DNA of 8,011 nucleotides. Origin: an uncultured beta proteobacterium. GTDB taxonomy: Bacteria > Pseudomonadota > Gammaproteobacteria > Burkholderiales > Burkholderiaceae_C. The first letter of the stretch is position 1. Each line of letters starts with the position of its first letter. Positions 1 to 6,131 of this stretch are shown in pieces. The notes under the pieces are model-generated. The model was not told the origin of the DNA, made no database searches, and worked only from the letters and a program-made list of their open reading frames with translations. The stretch is from NCBI GenBank assembly GCA_903920405.1, contig CAIXMC010000337.1, positions 1-8,011 on the forward strand, written 5' to 3'. Both the position numbers and the translations under genes were made by a program.

Positions 1-444
1 ATGACCAAGCACCCCTCTCAACCCGCCAACCCCGACATTGCGCACACTTTGTTTCTGGCGGGCAAAATTGAAGCTTGGGGGCGTGGCATTGATTTGATAC
101 GCCACACCTGCGCGGCATACGGCAGCCCAGAGCCTCAATTTGCTTGCGACAGCGCGGGGTTTTGGGTGGAGTTTCCATTCCTCAAGGTGGATGATGCGCC
201 GAACGCTGCCGAACTCGTGTCGGAAAATGGGTTAGGTAATGGGTTGGGTGATTCAACACCATCACGTTTGCTTTTACTGATAAAAACCAGGCCGACCATC
301 ACCTTGGTTGAGATGAGTCAACAACTTGGTGTCAGTACAACCGCGATTGAAAAATCCATCAAACGGCTAAAAGCCAAAGGACTGCTTCAGCGAGTTGGTT
401 CTACACGAAGCGGCAACTGGGTTGTATCAAAGGAATTGAAATGA
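1..444 (+). CDS. COG2865-type ATP-binding/winged-helix regulator, 3' part
   Basis: This is the C-terminal 147 residues of a protein resembling the COG2865 family (AlbA_2 N-terminal domain, HATPase_c_4-like middle, winged-helix tail). The stretch HPSQPANPDIAHTLFLAGKI followed by EAWGRGIDLI (residues 4-32) matches the glycine-containing end of the ATPase-like domain, and GFWVEFPF (53-60) closes it. A low-complexity linker (about 61-86) leads to a winged helix at about 87-142, with SQQLGVSTTAIEKSIKRLKAKG as the helix-turn-helix core. Base 1 happens to be an ATG, but family homologues have several hundred residues before this point, so the real start is almost certainly upstream of the window. 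The stop overlaps the hsdR start (ATGA). Proteins of this type are often found in type I restriction operons; their role there is unsettled, and transcriptional or activity control of the system is an inference. Confidence 0.75.
   Translation: MTKHPSQPANPDIAHTLFLAGKIEAWGRGIDLIRHTCAAYGSPEPQFACDSAGFWVEFPFLKVDDAPNAAELVSENGLGNGLGDSTPSRLLLLIKTRPTITLVEMSQQLGVSTTAIEKSIKRLKAKGLLQRVGSTRSGNWVVSKELK
226..249 (+). repeat. 12-bp tandem repeat, two copies, in linker
   Basis: AATGGGTTAGGT is followed directly by AATGGGTTGGGT, with one mismatch. It encodes the GLGN-GLGD tetrad repeat (residues 77-84) between the ATPase-like part and the winged helix. The 12-bp unit keeps the reading frame, so gain or loss of a copy would only change linker length. 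Confidence 0.7.
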
Positions 445-3400
445 ATCCTATCGGTCAGCCCGAACGGGCAACACAAAACCGCGTCATCCGCCTGTTCACT
501 GACGAACTGGGCTACAACTGCCTGGGCGACTGGACGGATCGCCCCAACAACAGCCACATTGAAGAAGCCTGTCTGTCTGACTACCTGACCCGTCGGGGTT
601 ATAGCGCCGTGCAGGTGGGCAAGGCCATTCATGAACTGCGTCAAACGGCTACCCACCCCAACCGCAATTTGTATGGCAACAACCAGGCGGTGTATTCACT
701 GCTGCGCTATGGAGTGCAAGTCAAGGCCGAAGCCGGTGAGGCGTTTGAGACCGTGCAGTTGATCGACTGGGTGCATCCCGATCGCAATGACTTTGCCATT
801 GCAGAAGAGGTCACGCTGCGAGGCGGCCATGAGCGCCGACCCGATGTGGTGCTGTACGTCAATGGCCTCGCCCTGGTAACTCTGGAACTGAAAAACAGCC
901 GTGTGTTCTTGAGTGAAGGCATTCGACAAAGCCTGTCGAACCAGCAGCCAGAATTTAATGCCTGGTTTTTCAGCACGGTGCAACTGGTTTTGGCCGGCAA
1001 TGATTCCCAAGGTCTGCAATATGGCGCGATTGGCACGCAGGAAAAATTCTTTTTGACATGGAAAGAGGACGAAGCGGACAACACGGGCTACAAACTCGAC
1101 AAATACCTGCGCAAACTGTGCGGCAAGGCTCGGCTCTTGGAGCTGATTTTTGACTTTGTTTTGTTTGACGGAGACATCAAAAAGCTGCCGCGTGTACATC
1201 AATACTTTGGCATCAAGGCCGCGCAGGCCTACGTTCATCGCTATGAGGGCGGCATCATCTGGCACACCCAGGGCAGTGGAAAAAGCATCGTGATGGTGCT
1301 GCTGGCACGGTGGATTCTGGAAAACAAACCCCATGCCCGCGTGGTCATTGTGACCGACCGCGATGAGTTGGACAAACAAATTGAAGGCGTCTTCAACAAT
1401 GCAGGCCACCCTATCGTTCGCACCAGCAGCGGGCGCGACCTGATGGCCTTGCTGGGACAGGCCGCACCTCGCTTGTTGTGCTCGCTGGTTCACAAATTTG
1501 GCCGTCATGGCGTGGATGATTTTGAGGCGTTCATTTCGGAACTGCAAAGCCAGCCCAGCACCACGGTGGGCGAATTGTTTGTGTTTGTTGATGAATGCCA
1601 CCGAACGCAAAGCGGCAAGCTGCACCGTGTGATGAAGGCGCTGATGCCCCATGCGGTTTTTATGGGGTTTACCGGTACGCCTTTGTTAAAGCAGGACAAA
1701 CAGACCAGCCTGGAAGTGTTTGGAGGCTACATCCACACCTACAAATTCAGCGAGGCCGTGCAAGACGCCGTCGTGCTTGATCTGGTTTATGAAGCGCGCG
1801 ACATTGACCAGCGTCTGGGGGCAACAGAGCGCATTGATGCCTGGTTCGATGCCACAACAAGAGAGTTGAACAACTGGCAAAAGGCAGCGCTGCGTGCGCA
1901 ATGGGGCACTTTGCAAAACGTGCTGAGTTCCCGGTCTCGCATGGAGCGGGTGGTGTGCGATGTGGTGCATGACTTTGGCGTGAAGCCACGGTTACGCAGC
2001 CAGCGAGGCAACGCCATGTTGGTGGCGTCGAGCATTTTTGAGGCGTGCAAGTATTTTGAGCTGTTTCAAAAGACCGCATTCAAGGGCAAATGCGCTGTGG
2101 TCACGTCGTATAACCCGCAACTGCGCGACATCACCACCGAAGACACCGGCGCCAATACCGAGACCGACAAGGAATTTATCTTTCATACCTACACCGCGCT
2201 GCTGGGTGATGTGAAGGCACAACCGAACAAAACCAAAACAGAGGTGTATGAGGACGACGCCAAGGCACTGTTTAAAAGTCAGCCCGCCAACATGCGCTTG
2301 CTGATTGTGGTGGACAAACTGTTGACGGGTTTTGATGCGCCAAGCTGCACCTACCTCTACATTGACAAAAAGATGCAGGATCATGGCCTGTTTCAGGCGA
2401 TTTGCCGCACCAATCGACTGGACGGTGACGACAAGGACTTTGGCTACATTGTTGATTACAAAGACCTCTTTACCAAACTGGAGAAGGCGATAGCCGTCTA
2501 TACGTCTGAGCTGGATCCCAGTTGCGGCGCTGATGCACAAATTTTGCTGAAAGACCGCCTGATACTGGGACGTGATCGACTGGATGCCGCACTGGAGGCC
2601 TTCGCCTTGTTGTGTGAACCTGTGCCGCACCCTCAGGGCGAACTGCAATACATTCAGTATTTTTGTGGCAACACCGAGGTAGCGGACGACTTGCAAGCGC
2701 ATGAGCCGCAACGGGTTGCGCTCTACCAGGCCACCGTGGCACTGGTGCGGGCATTTGCCAACATTGCCGACGACTTGGAGGCCGCAGGCTACAGCCCGGC
2801 GGACATCGCACGCATCAGATCAAAAATTGATCAGGCGGTCAAACTGCGAGAAATCATCCGCAAAGCCAGTGGTGAAACCATCGACCTCAAAGCGTATGAA
2901 GCCGACATGCGTCACCTGATTGACACCTATATTCAGGCCGACGAGCCACGCAAAATTTCGCCGTTTGACGACATGCCGCTGCTGGCGCTGGTGGTTCAAA
3001 GCGGCATTGCCGATGCCATCAACCAATTGCCCGATGGCATCAAAGGCGATCGCACCGCTGTGGCCGAGACCATTGAAAACAATGTGCGCAGCAAAATCAT
3101 CAAAGACCATCTGAACGATCCCGCTTATTTTGAAACCATGTCGGCATTGCTTGACGAAATCATTGCTGCACGCAAGGCCAAAGCGATTGATTACGAAGCG
3201 TATTTGAAAAAAATAGCCGAGCTGGCCGTCAAGGTTCAGGCCGGTCAGGGCGGCAACACGCCATTGCAACTGAACACGCCGGGCAGGCGAGCTTTGTACA
3301 ACAACCTTCAAAAGATGCTGGCGGCATCACCCACCGTGGCTGTTCATCAGCAACCTGCCTCGGTTGGCAATGTCCCTTATGACCACGCGCTGGAATTGGC

Positions 3401-3560
3401 CATGCGTGTCGATGCTGCCATCAAAACCAACCGACCCGACGGCTGGCGTTGCGTTCTGGCACGCGAACAGATCATCCGCAGGGCGATTTTTGATGCGGTA
3501 CAGAACTTTGATCTTGTTGAACCCATTTTTCTCATCATTGTGCAGCAAGGCGAGTACTGA
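441..3560 (+). CDS. hsdR: Type I restriction enzyme, R (restriction/translocase) subunit
   Basis: The 1039-residue HsdR is the motor and nuclease of a type I restriction-modification complex: it pumps unmodified DNA past the HsdM/HsdS-bound target and cuts it at a distance. The N-terminal PD-(D/E)xK nuclease shows D135 and E149-L-K151, the same D-13-E-x-K spacing as I recall for EcoR124I HsdR (about 1038 residues). Superfamily 2 helicase motifs follow: Walker A TQGSGKS (276-282, K281), DECH box (384-387), TGTP (411-414), LLTGFDAP (627-634) and QAICRTNR (652-659). The remaining helical C-terminal part (about 700-1039) would contact the methyltransferase. The ATG overlaps the previous stop by 4 bp and has AAGGA at 430-434, six bases upstream. 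All motifs are intact, so activity is likely if hsdM and hsdS exist upstream. Assignment to a type I subclass is tentative. Confidence 0.97.
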   Translation: MNPIGQPERATQNRVIRLFTDELGYNCLGDWTDRPNNSHIEEACLSDYLTRRGYSAVQVGKAIHELRQTATHPNRNLYGNNQAVYSLLRYGVQVKAEAGEAFETVQLIDWVHPDRNDFAIAEEVTLRGGHERRPDVVLYVNGLALVTLELKNSRVFLSEGIRQSLSNQQPEFNAWFFSTVQLVLAGNDSQGLQYGAIGTQEKFFLTWKEDEADNTGYKLDKYLRKLCGKARLLELIFDFVLFDGDIKKLPRVHQYFGIKAAQAYVHRYEGGIIWHTQGSGKSIVMVLLARWILENKPHARVVIVTDRDELDKQIEGVFNNAGHPIVRTSSGRDLMALLGQAAPRLLCSLVHKFGRHGVDDFEAFISELQSQPSTTVGELFVFVDECHRTQSGKLHRVMKALMPHAVFMGFTGTPLLKQDKQTSLEVFGGYIHTYKFSEAVQDAVVLDLVYEARDIDQRLGATERIDAWFDATTRELNNWQKAALRAQWGTLQNVLSSRSRMERVVCDVVHDFGVKPRLRSQRGNAMLVASSIFEACKYFELFQKTAFKGKCAVVTSYNPQLRDITTEDTGANTETDKEFIFHTYTALLGDVKAQPNKTKTEVYEDDAKALFKSQPANMRLLIVVDKLLTGFDAPSCTYLYIDKKMQDHGLFQAICRTNRLDGDDKDFGYIVDYKDLFTKLEKAIAVYTSELDPSCGADAQILLKDRLILGRDRLDAALEAFALLCEPVPHPQGELQYIQYFCGNTEVADDLQAHEPQRVALYQATVALVRAFANIADDLEAAGYSPADIARIRSKIDQAVKLREIIRKASGETIDLKAYEADMRHLIDTYIQADEPRKISPFDDMPLLALVVQSGIADAINQLPDGIKGDRTAVAETIENNVRSKIIKDHLNDPAYFETMSALLDEIIAARKAKAIDYEAYLKKIAELAVKVQAGQGGNTPLQLNTPGRRALYNNLQKMLAASPTVAVHQQPASVGNVPYDHALELAMRVDAAIKTNRPDGWRCVLAREQIIRRAIFDAVQNFDLVEPIFLIIVQQGEY

Positions 3561-4276
3561 TGGTGCAGCACATCCACTTGGGCGACATGGCTGTCGAGGT
3601 GGTAAAAAAGTCAATAAAAAACATCCATTTGAGTGTTCATCCGCCTTTGGGGCGTGTGCGCATTGCCGCACCGCTGCACATCGACCTGGACACTGTCCGC
3701 GTGTTTGCCATTTCAAAGCTGTCATGGATCAGGCAGCAGCAAGACAAATTGCGCAGCCAAGCCAGAGAATCACCCAGAGAGTACCTTGACCGCGAAAGCC
3801 ATGAGGTTTGGGGCAAACGCTACTTGCTCAAGGTGATGGAACACGACGCACCACCACAAGTCACACTTGAACACAGTGTGTTGGTGTTGCAGGTGCGCCC
3901 AGGTGCTGACGATGCCAAAAAACGCGATGTGCTCGATGAGTGGTACCGCGATCAACTCAAGGCAAAAACACTGGCCTTGTTTGACAAGTGGGCACCGCAT
4001 ATCGGTGTAGCTGTCCCTTCATTGACCGTGCGCAAGATGAAGACCAGATGGGGCAGTTGCACCCCTGCCACTTTGCATGTTCTGATTAACCTGGAACTGG
4101 CCAAAAAACCACCAGAGTGTCTGGAATACATTGTGGTGCATGAACTGACGCATCTGCTGGAACCCACCCACAACAGACGGTTTATGGCGCTGATGACGCA
4201 ATTCATGCCCAAGTGGCAGTTTTACCGCGATGAACTGAATCGGCTACCGGTTCGGCATGAAGAATGGGGGTATTGA
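3560..4276 (+). CDS. YgjP/M48-type zinc metallopeptidase (DUF45)
   Basis: A 238-residue protein of the YgjP (DUF45, WLM/SprT-like) family of presumed cytoplasmic zinc metallopeptidases. The signature is complete: KMKTRWGSC (159-167), then HELTHLLEPTHNRRF (194-208). H194 and H198 are expected zinc ligands, E195 the catalytic base and H204 the third ligand, as in HExxH-x5-H. No signal peptide or membrane segment is seen. The A of its ATG is the last base of the hsdR stop (TGATG), and AAGG (3547-3550) and GAG (3552-3554) lie just upstream, so translation is probably coupled to hsdR. Genes of this family commonly follow hsdR in type I loci, but their contribution is not established; turnover of HsdR or another subunit is a possible guess. 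The length is normal for the family. Confidence 0.9.
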   Translation: MVQHIHLGDMAVEVVKKSIKNIHLSVHPPLGRVRIAAPLHIDLDTVRVFAISKLSWIRQQQDKLRSQARESPREYLDRESHEVWGKRYLLKVMEHDAPPQVTLEHSVLVLQVRPGADDAKKRDVLDEWYRDQLKAKTLALFDKWAPHIGVAVPSLTVRKMKTRWGSCTPATLHVLINLELAKKPPECLEYIVVHELTHLLEPTHNRRFMALMTQFMPKWQFYRDELNRLPVRHEEWGY

Positions 4277-4351
4277 ATGAACCTAGATTCCTCAGTTGAC
4301 CACACCGCCAGTAGCCCACTCGGGCGCGTTCAACTGAGGAATCCAGGTTGA
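4277..4351 (+). CDS. Possible 24-codon leader ORF across the palindromic element
   Basis: An ATG directly follows the metallopeptidase stop (TGA-ATG) and opens a 24-codon frame that passes through the whole palindrome without a stop. It begins MNLDSS and ends LRNPG. Its TGA (4349-4351) overlaps the TTG start of the oxidase (TTGA). A G-run (GGGGG, 4266-4270) six bases before the ATG could act as a ribosome binding site. The peptide resembles nothing I know. I infer that this ATG is the ancestral oxidase start and that the frame may now serve as a leader whose translation opens the hairpin and feeds ribosomes to the TTG. Coding status is unproven. Confidence 0.35.
   Translation: MNLDSSVDHTASSPLGRVQLRNPG
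4280..4349. repeat. 70-bp palindromic MITE/REP-like element
   Basis: The left arm AACCTAGATTCCTCAGTTGA (4280-4299) is the reverse complement of the right arm TCAACTGAGGAATCCAGGTT (4330-4349) except for one position (A4285 opposite C4344). The 30-bp loop contains a smaller hairpin, GCCC (4314-4317) with GGGC (4322-4325). Nearly identical flanks, TGAAC at 4278-4282 and again at 4349-4353, suggest a 4-5 bp target duplication. The element then covers about 66-67 bp, its exact ends blurred by the overlap of arm and duplication. No transposase is present, so if mobile it would be mobilised in trans. I do not recognise the family. There is no T-run after the right arm, so it is not a typical intrinsic terminator. 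Confidence 0.75.
4336..4350 (+). promoter_or_regulatory. Ribosome binding site and TTG start inside repeat arm
   Basis: GAGGA (4336-4340) stands seven bases before TTG (4348-4350). Both lie in or at the edge of the right arm of the palindrome, so they would be paired and hidden when the hairpin forms in mRNA. This site decides the oxidase start. An in-frame TAG at 4312-4314 limits how far upstream the start can be, and there is no ATG or GTG between that stop and the TTG. Confidence 0.6.
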
Positions 4352-5784
4352 ACGCCCTGCTTGATTCCTTGCGCTGCATCGTAGGCGATGCCCATGTTTT
4401 GACCGATGGCAATTTGACCGCCTGGGAACAGGATTGGCGACAACGCGCCCATGGCAAGGCTTTGGCGGTTGTGCGGCCGGCTGGCACAGGTGAAGTGTCT
4501 TGCGTGGTCAAGGCCTGTTCTGATTTTCTTAAGCAATACCCGAACAGTGGTCTGTCCATCGTCCCTCAAGGTGGCAATACTGGCTTAGTCATGGGGTCAA
4601 CGCCGGATGGTTCTGGACGGCAAATTGTTTTGAGCTTGCAGCGAATGAACGCTGTGCGCTGTGTGGATGCCGCCAATCAAACCCTGACGGTTGAGGCTGG
4701 CTGCATTTTGCAAACTGTTCAAGAGCTGGCGCATTCGCATGATTTTTTATTTCCATTGAGCTTGGCCGCACAAGGTTCATGCACCATTGGCGGCAACCTG
4801 GGCAGCAACGCGGGGGGGCTTCAGGTGCTGCGCTTTGGCAATGCCCGCGACTTATGTTTGGGTCTGGAAGTGGTCACTTCCCAAGGGGACATTTGGAATG
4901 GTTTAAGCGGTTTGCGCAAAGACAATACCGGTTACGACTTGCGTCATTTGTTCATTGGTTCAGAAGGCACGCTTTGCATCATCACTGCGGCCACCTTCAA
5001 GTTGTTCCCTCTGCCTGCTTCGCAACAGACGGCCTGGGCTGCAGTGCCTTCGATCGATGCTGCTGTTGCGTTATTGGGTTTGGCACATCGCCATTTGGGT
5101 GCAGGCTTGACTGCTTTTGAGTTGATGGGGCAATTGGCACTGAGTTTGGTGGCGATGCACTTTGACACTTTGCGTGTGCCTTTTTGGCAGGACGTGCCAT
5201 TTTGTGTGCTGCTTGAAAATTCAGAGCATCACAAAAACACCTGCAACCCATTGGAATCATTGCTTGAAATTGCATTGGAAGAGGGTTGTGTGACCAACGC
5301 CGTGCTGGCCGAAAACCTGGCGCAATCCCAAACCCTATGGAACATTCGTGAGAGCATTTCGCTGGCCCAATCCCTGGAGGGGTTAAACATCAAGCATGAT
5401 ATTTCGGTGCCAGTGTCTGCCATGGCCGCTTTTGTGAAGGAAACGGATGCTTTATTGCAGGCAGCCATTGCCGGTGTGCGGCTGGTCAATTTTGGTCACT
5501 TGGGCGATGGCAATTTGCATTACAACGTTCAAGCGCCAAAGGGAATGGATGCTGGCATTTTTTTGCGTGACCATGAGGAAAAAGTCAATGCCATGGTATT
5601 TGATTCAGTGACTCGATGTGGCGGATCCATTTCTGCCGAGCATGGTGTGGGCAGCTTGAAGGTGGACACCCTTGCCCACTACAAATCTCCCGTGGCATTG
5701 GGCATGATGCGCGCCATCAAACAGGCGCTGGATCCGCTGAATTTAATGAACCCGGGGCGGGTGGTTAACGTGAAGGAACCGTGA
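4348..5784 (+). CDS. FAD-binding oxidoreductase, GlcD/D-2-hydroxyacid dehydrogenase-like
   Basis: A 478-residue flavoprotein of the FAD_binding_4 plus FAD-oxidase_C type, the family of D-lactate dehydrogenase, glycolate oxidase GlcD and D-2-hydroxyglutarate dehydrogenase. It likely oxidises a D-2-hydroxyacid to the 2-oxoacid; the substrate cannot be read from sequence. The FAD (PCMH-type) domain has PQGGNTGL (73-80), GGNLGSNAGG (148-157) and IGSEGTL (203-209). The C-terminal domain has GHLGDGNLH (383-391) and AEHGVG (430-435), with histidines expected at the active site or metal site. It ends in the usual LNLMNPGRVV region. The TTG start gives the family-typical N-terminus MNALL and appears to have been rebuilt by the inserted palindrome. 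Its stop falls in an 11-bp tandem duplication. It is downstream of the restriction operon by position only; functionally it belongs with the housekeeping genes to its right. Confidence 0.92.
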   Translation: MNALLDSLRCIVGDAHVLTDGNLTAWEQDWRQRAHGKALAVVRPAGTGEVSCVVKACSDFLKQYPNSGLSIVPQGGNTGLVMGSTPDGSGRQIVLSLQRMNAVRCVDAANQTLTVEAGCILQTVQELAHSHDFLFPLSLAAQGSCTIGGNLGSNAGGLQVLRFGNARDLCLGLEVVTSQGDIWNGLSGLRKDNTGYDLRHLFIGSEGTLCIITAATFKLFPLPASQQTAWAAVPSIDAAVALLGLAHRHLGAGLTAFELMGQLALSLVAMHFDTLRVPFWQDVPFCVLLENSEHHKNTCNPLESLLEIALEEGCVTNAVLAENLAQSQTLWNIRESISLAQSLEGLNIKHDISVPVSAMAAFVKETDALLQAAIAGVRLVNFGHLGDGNLHYNVQAPKGMDAGIFLRDHEEKVNAMVFDSVTRCGGSISAEHGVGSLKVDTLAHYKSPVALGMMRAIKQALDPLNLMNPGRVVNVKEP

Positions 5785-5791
5785 AGGAACT
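5770..5791 (+). repeat. 11-bp tandem duplication at the oxidase stop
   Basis: GTGAAGGAACC (5770-5780) is followed at once by GTGAAGGAACT (5781-5791), ten of eleven bases identical. The unit is not a multiple of three, and the stop TGA (5782-5784) is read out of the second copy. With a single copy the frame would run on for about 55 more codons, to a TGA near 5942. The tail after NPGRVV is variable in this family, so function is probably unaffected. Confidence 0.75.
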
Positions 5792-6131
5792 CAAAAGTAG
5801 TCAACGGTTACGTGCCGACTCAGGGGGATACCGAATACAAAAAAGACCAATCCAAGCCATTTACACTACAACTTTCAACCCGATCAACCTGTACGATCGA
5901 TTGAGGATTGAGGCCAAATTGGCTTCTCTTCAGGCTCATTTCTGAATTGGAACATACTCGGTTAAGTGGAGATCCCGGTCTGAAATTATGCCAACATGTT
6001 GTTTTTTCTACCACTGCTTGCAGGTTTCCAATAAAGCACAGGCACATAGCTACCAAATTCTGGCTTGATCCGCTTTGATTGATCTGCACTACATGGGGGA
6101 TACTGACCTTCTCCATAAAAACTTTGCCTCC
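5785..6131. other. 347-bp gap between oxidase and ilvA
   Basis: No intact gene is supported here. It contains a probable gene relic (5988-6078), a weak hairpin GAGGCC-AAATT-GGCTTC at 5910-5926 with one G-T pair and no good T-run, and the direct repeat GGGGGATAC at 5823-5831 and 6095-6103. A 98-codon reading frame on the - strand spans most of the gap but resembles nothing and lacks a convincing ribosome site. The ilvA promoter should lie here. The best candidate I see is TTGATC (6079-6084) with GATACT (6100-6105), but its 15-bp spacing is short, so I do not call it. Confidence 0.6.
5988..6078 (+). pseudogene. Decayed DUF4160-like gene fragment
   Basis: ATG CCA ACA (MPT, 5988-5996), followed soon by an FFY stretch (about 6003-6011), is how one group of small DUF4160 proteins begins (MPT, then an aromatic FFFY run, then PPHVHV, then AKFWLDPV). 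In the +1 frame, HRHI is followed by ATKFWLDPL (about 6034-6075), recalling the family's HxHV and KFWLDP motifs, and a TGA follows at 6076. About 67 bases separate the ATG from the KFW codons, where an intact gene would have about 100, so deletion and frameshift are both needed. Intact members are usually about 80-90 residues and often pair with DUF2442 proteins, with a toxin-antitoxin-like role suspected but unproven. The assignment is by memory of motifs over a short stretch. Confidence 0.45.

Noticed and set aside
1..3. ATG at base 1 as the true start of the first gene
   Set aside because: The residues that follow align to the middle of the family's ATPase-like domain, so this is an internal methionine and the gene begins before the window.
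696..1652. Long - strand reading frame (318 codons) opposite hsdR
   Set aside because: It lies wholly opposite conserved nuclease and helicase coding sequence, and its translation resembles no family. It is a by-product of codon bias in hsdR.
1992..2711. - strand reading frame (239 codons) opposite the hsdR helicase motifs
   Set aside because: Same reason: it is antisense to conserved motifs, with no recognisable domain or ribosome site.
4280..4349. Palindrome as a Rho-independent terminator of the restriction operon
   Set aside because: The stem is very strong, but no T-run follows the right arm, and the next gene's start codon sits at its edge. Termination by another route cannot be excluded.
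5910..5926. Hairpin GAGGCC/GGCTTC as terminator of the oxidase gene
   Set aside because: Only six pairs including one wobble, followed by TCTT and not a T-run. It is also about 125 bases past the stop codon.
6079..6105. TTGATC / GATACT as the ilvA promoter
   Set aside because: The 15-bp spacing is short and both boxes are imperfect. Such matches are expected by chance in a 347-bp gap.
5820..6116. 98-codon - strand frame in the gap before ilvA
   Set aside because: No family resemblance and no convincing ribosome site. It overlaps the stretch that better fits a + strand DUF4160 relic, and it would face ilvA's promoter.
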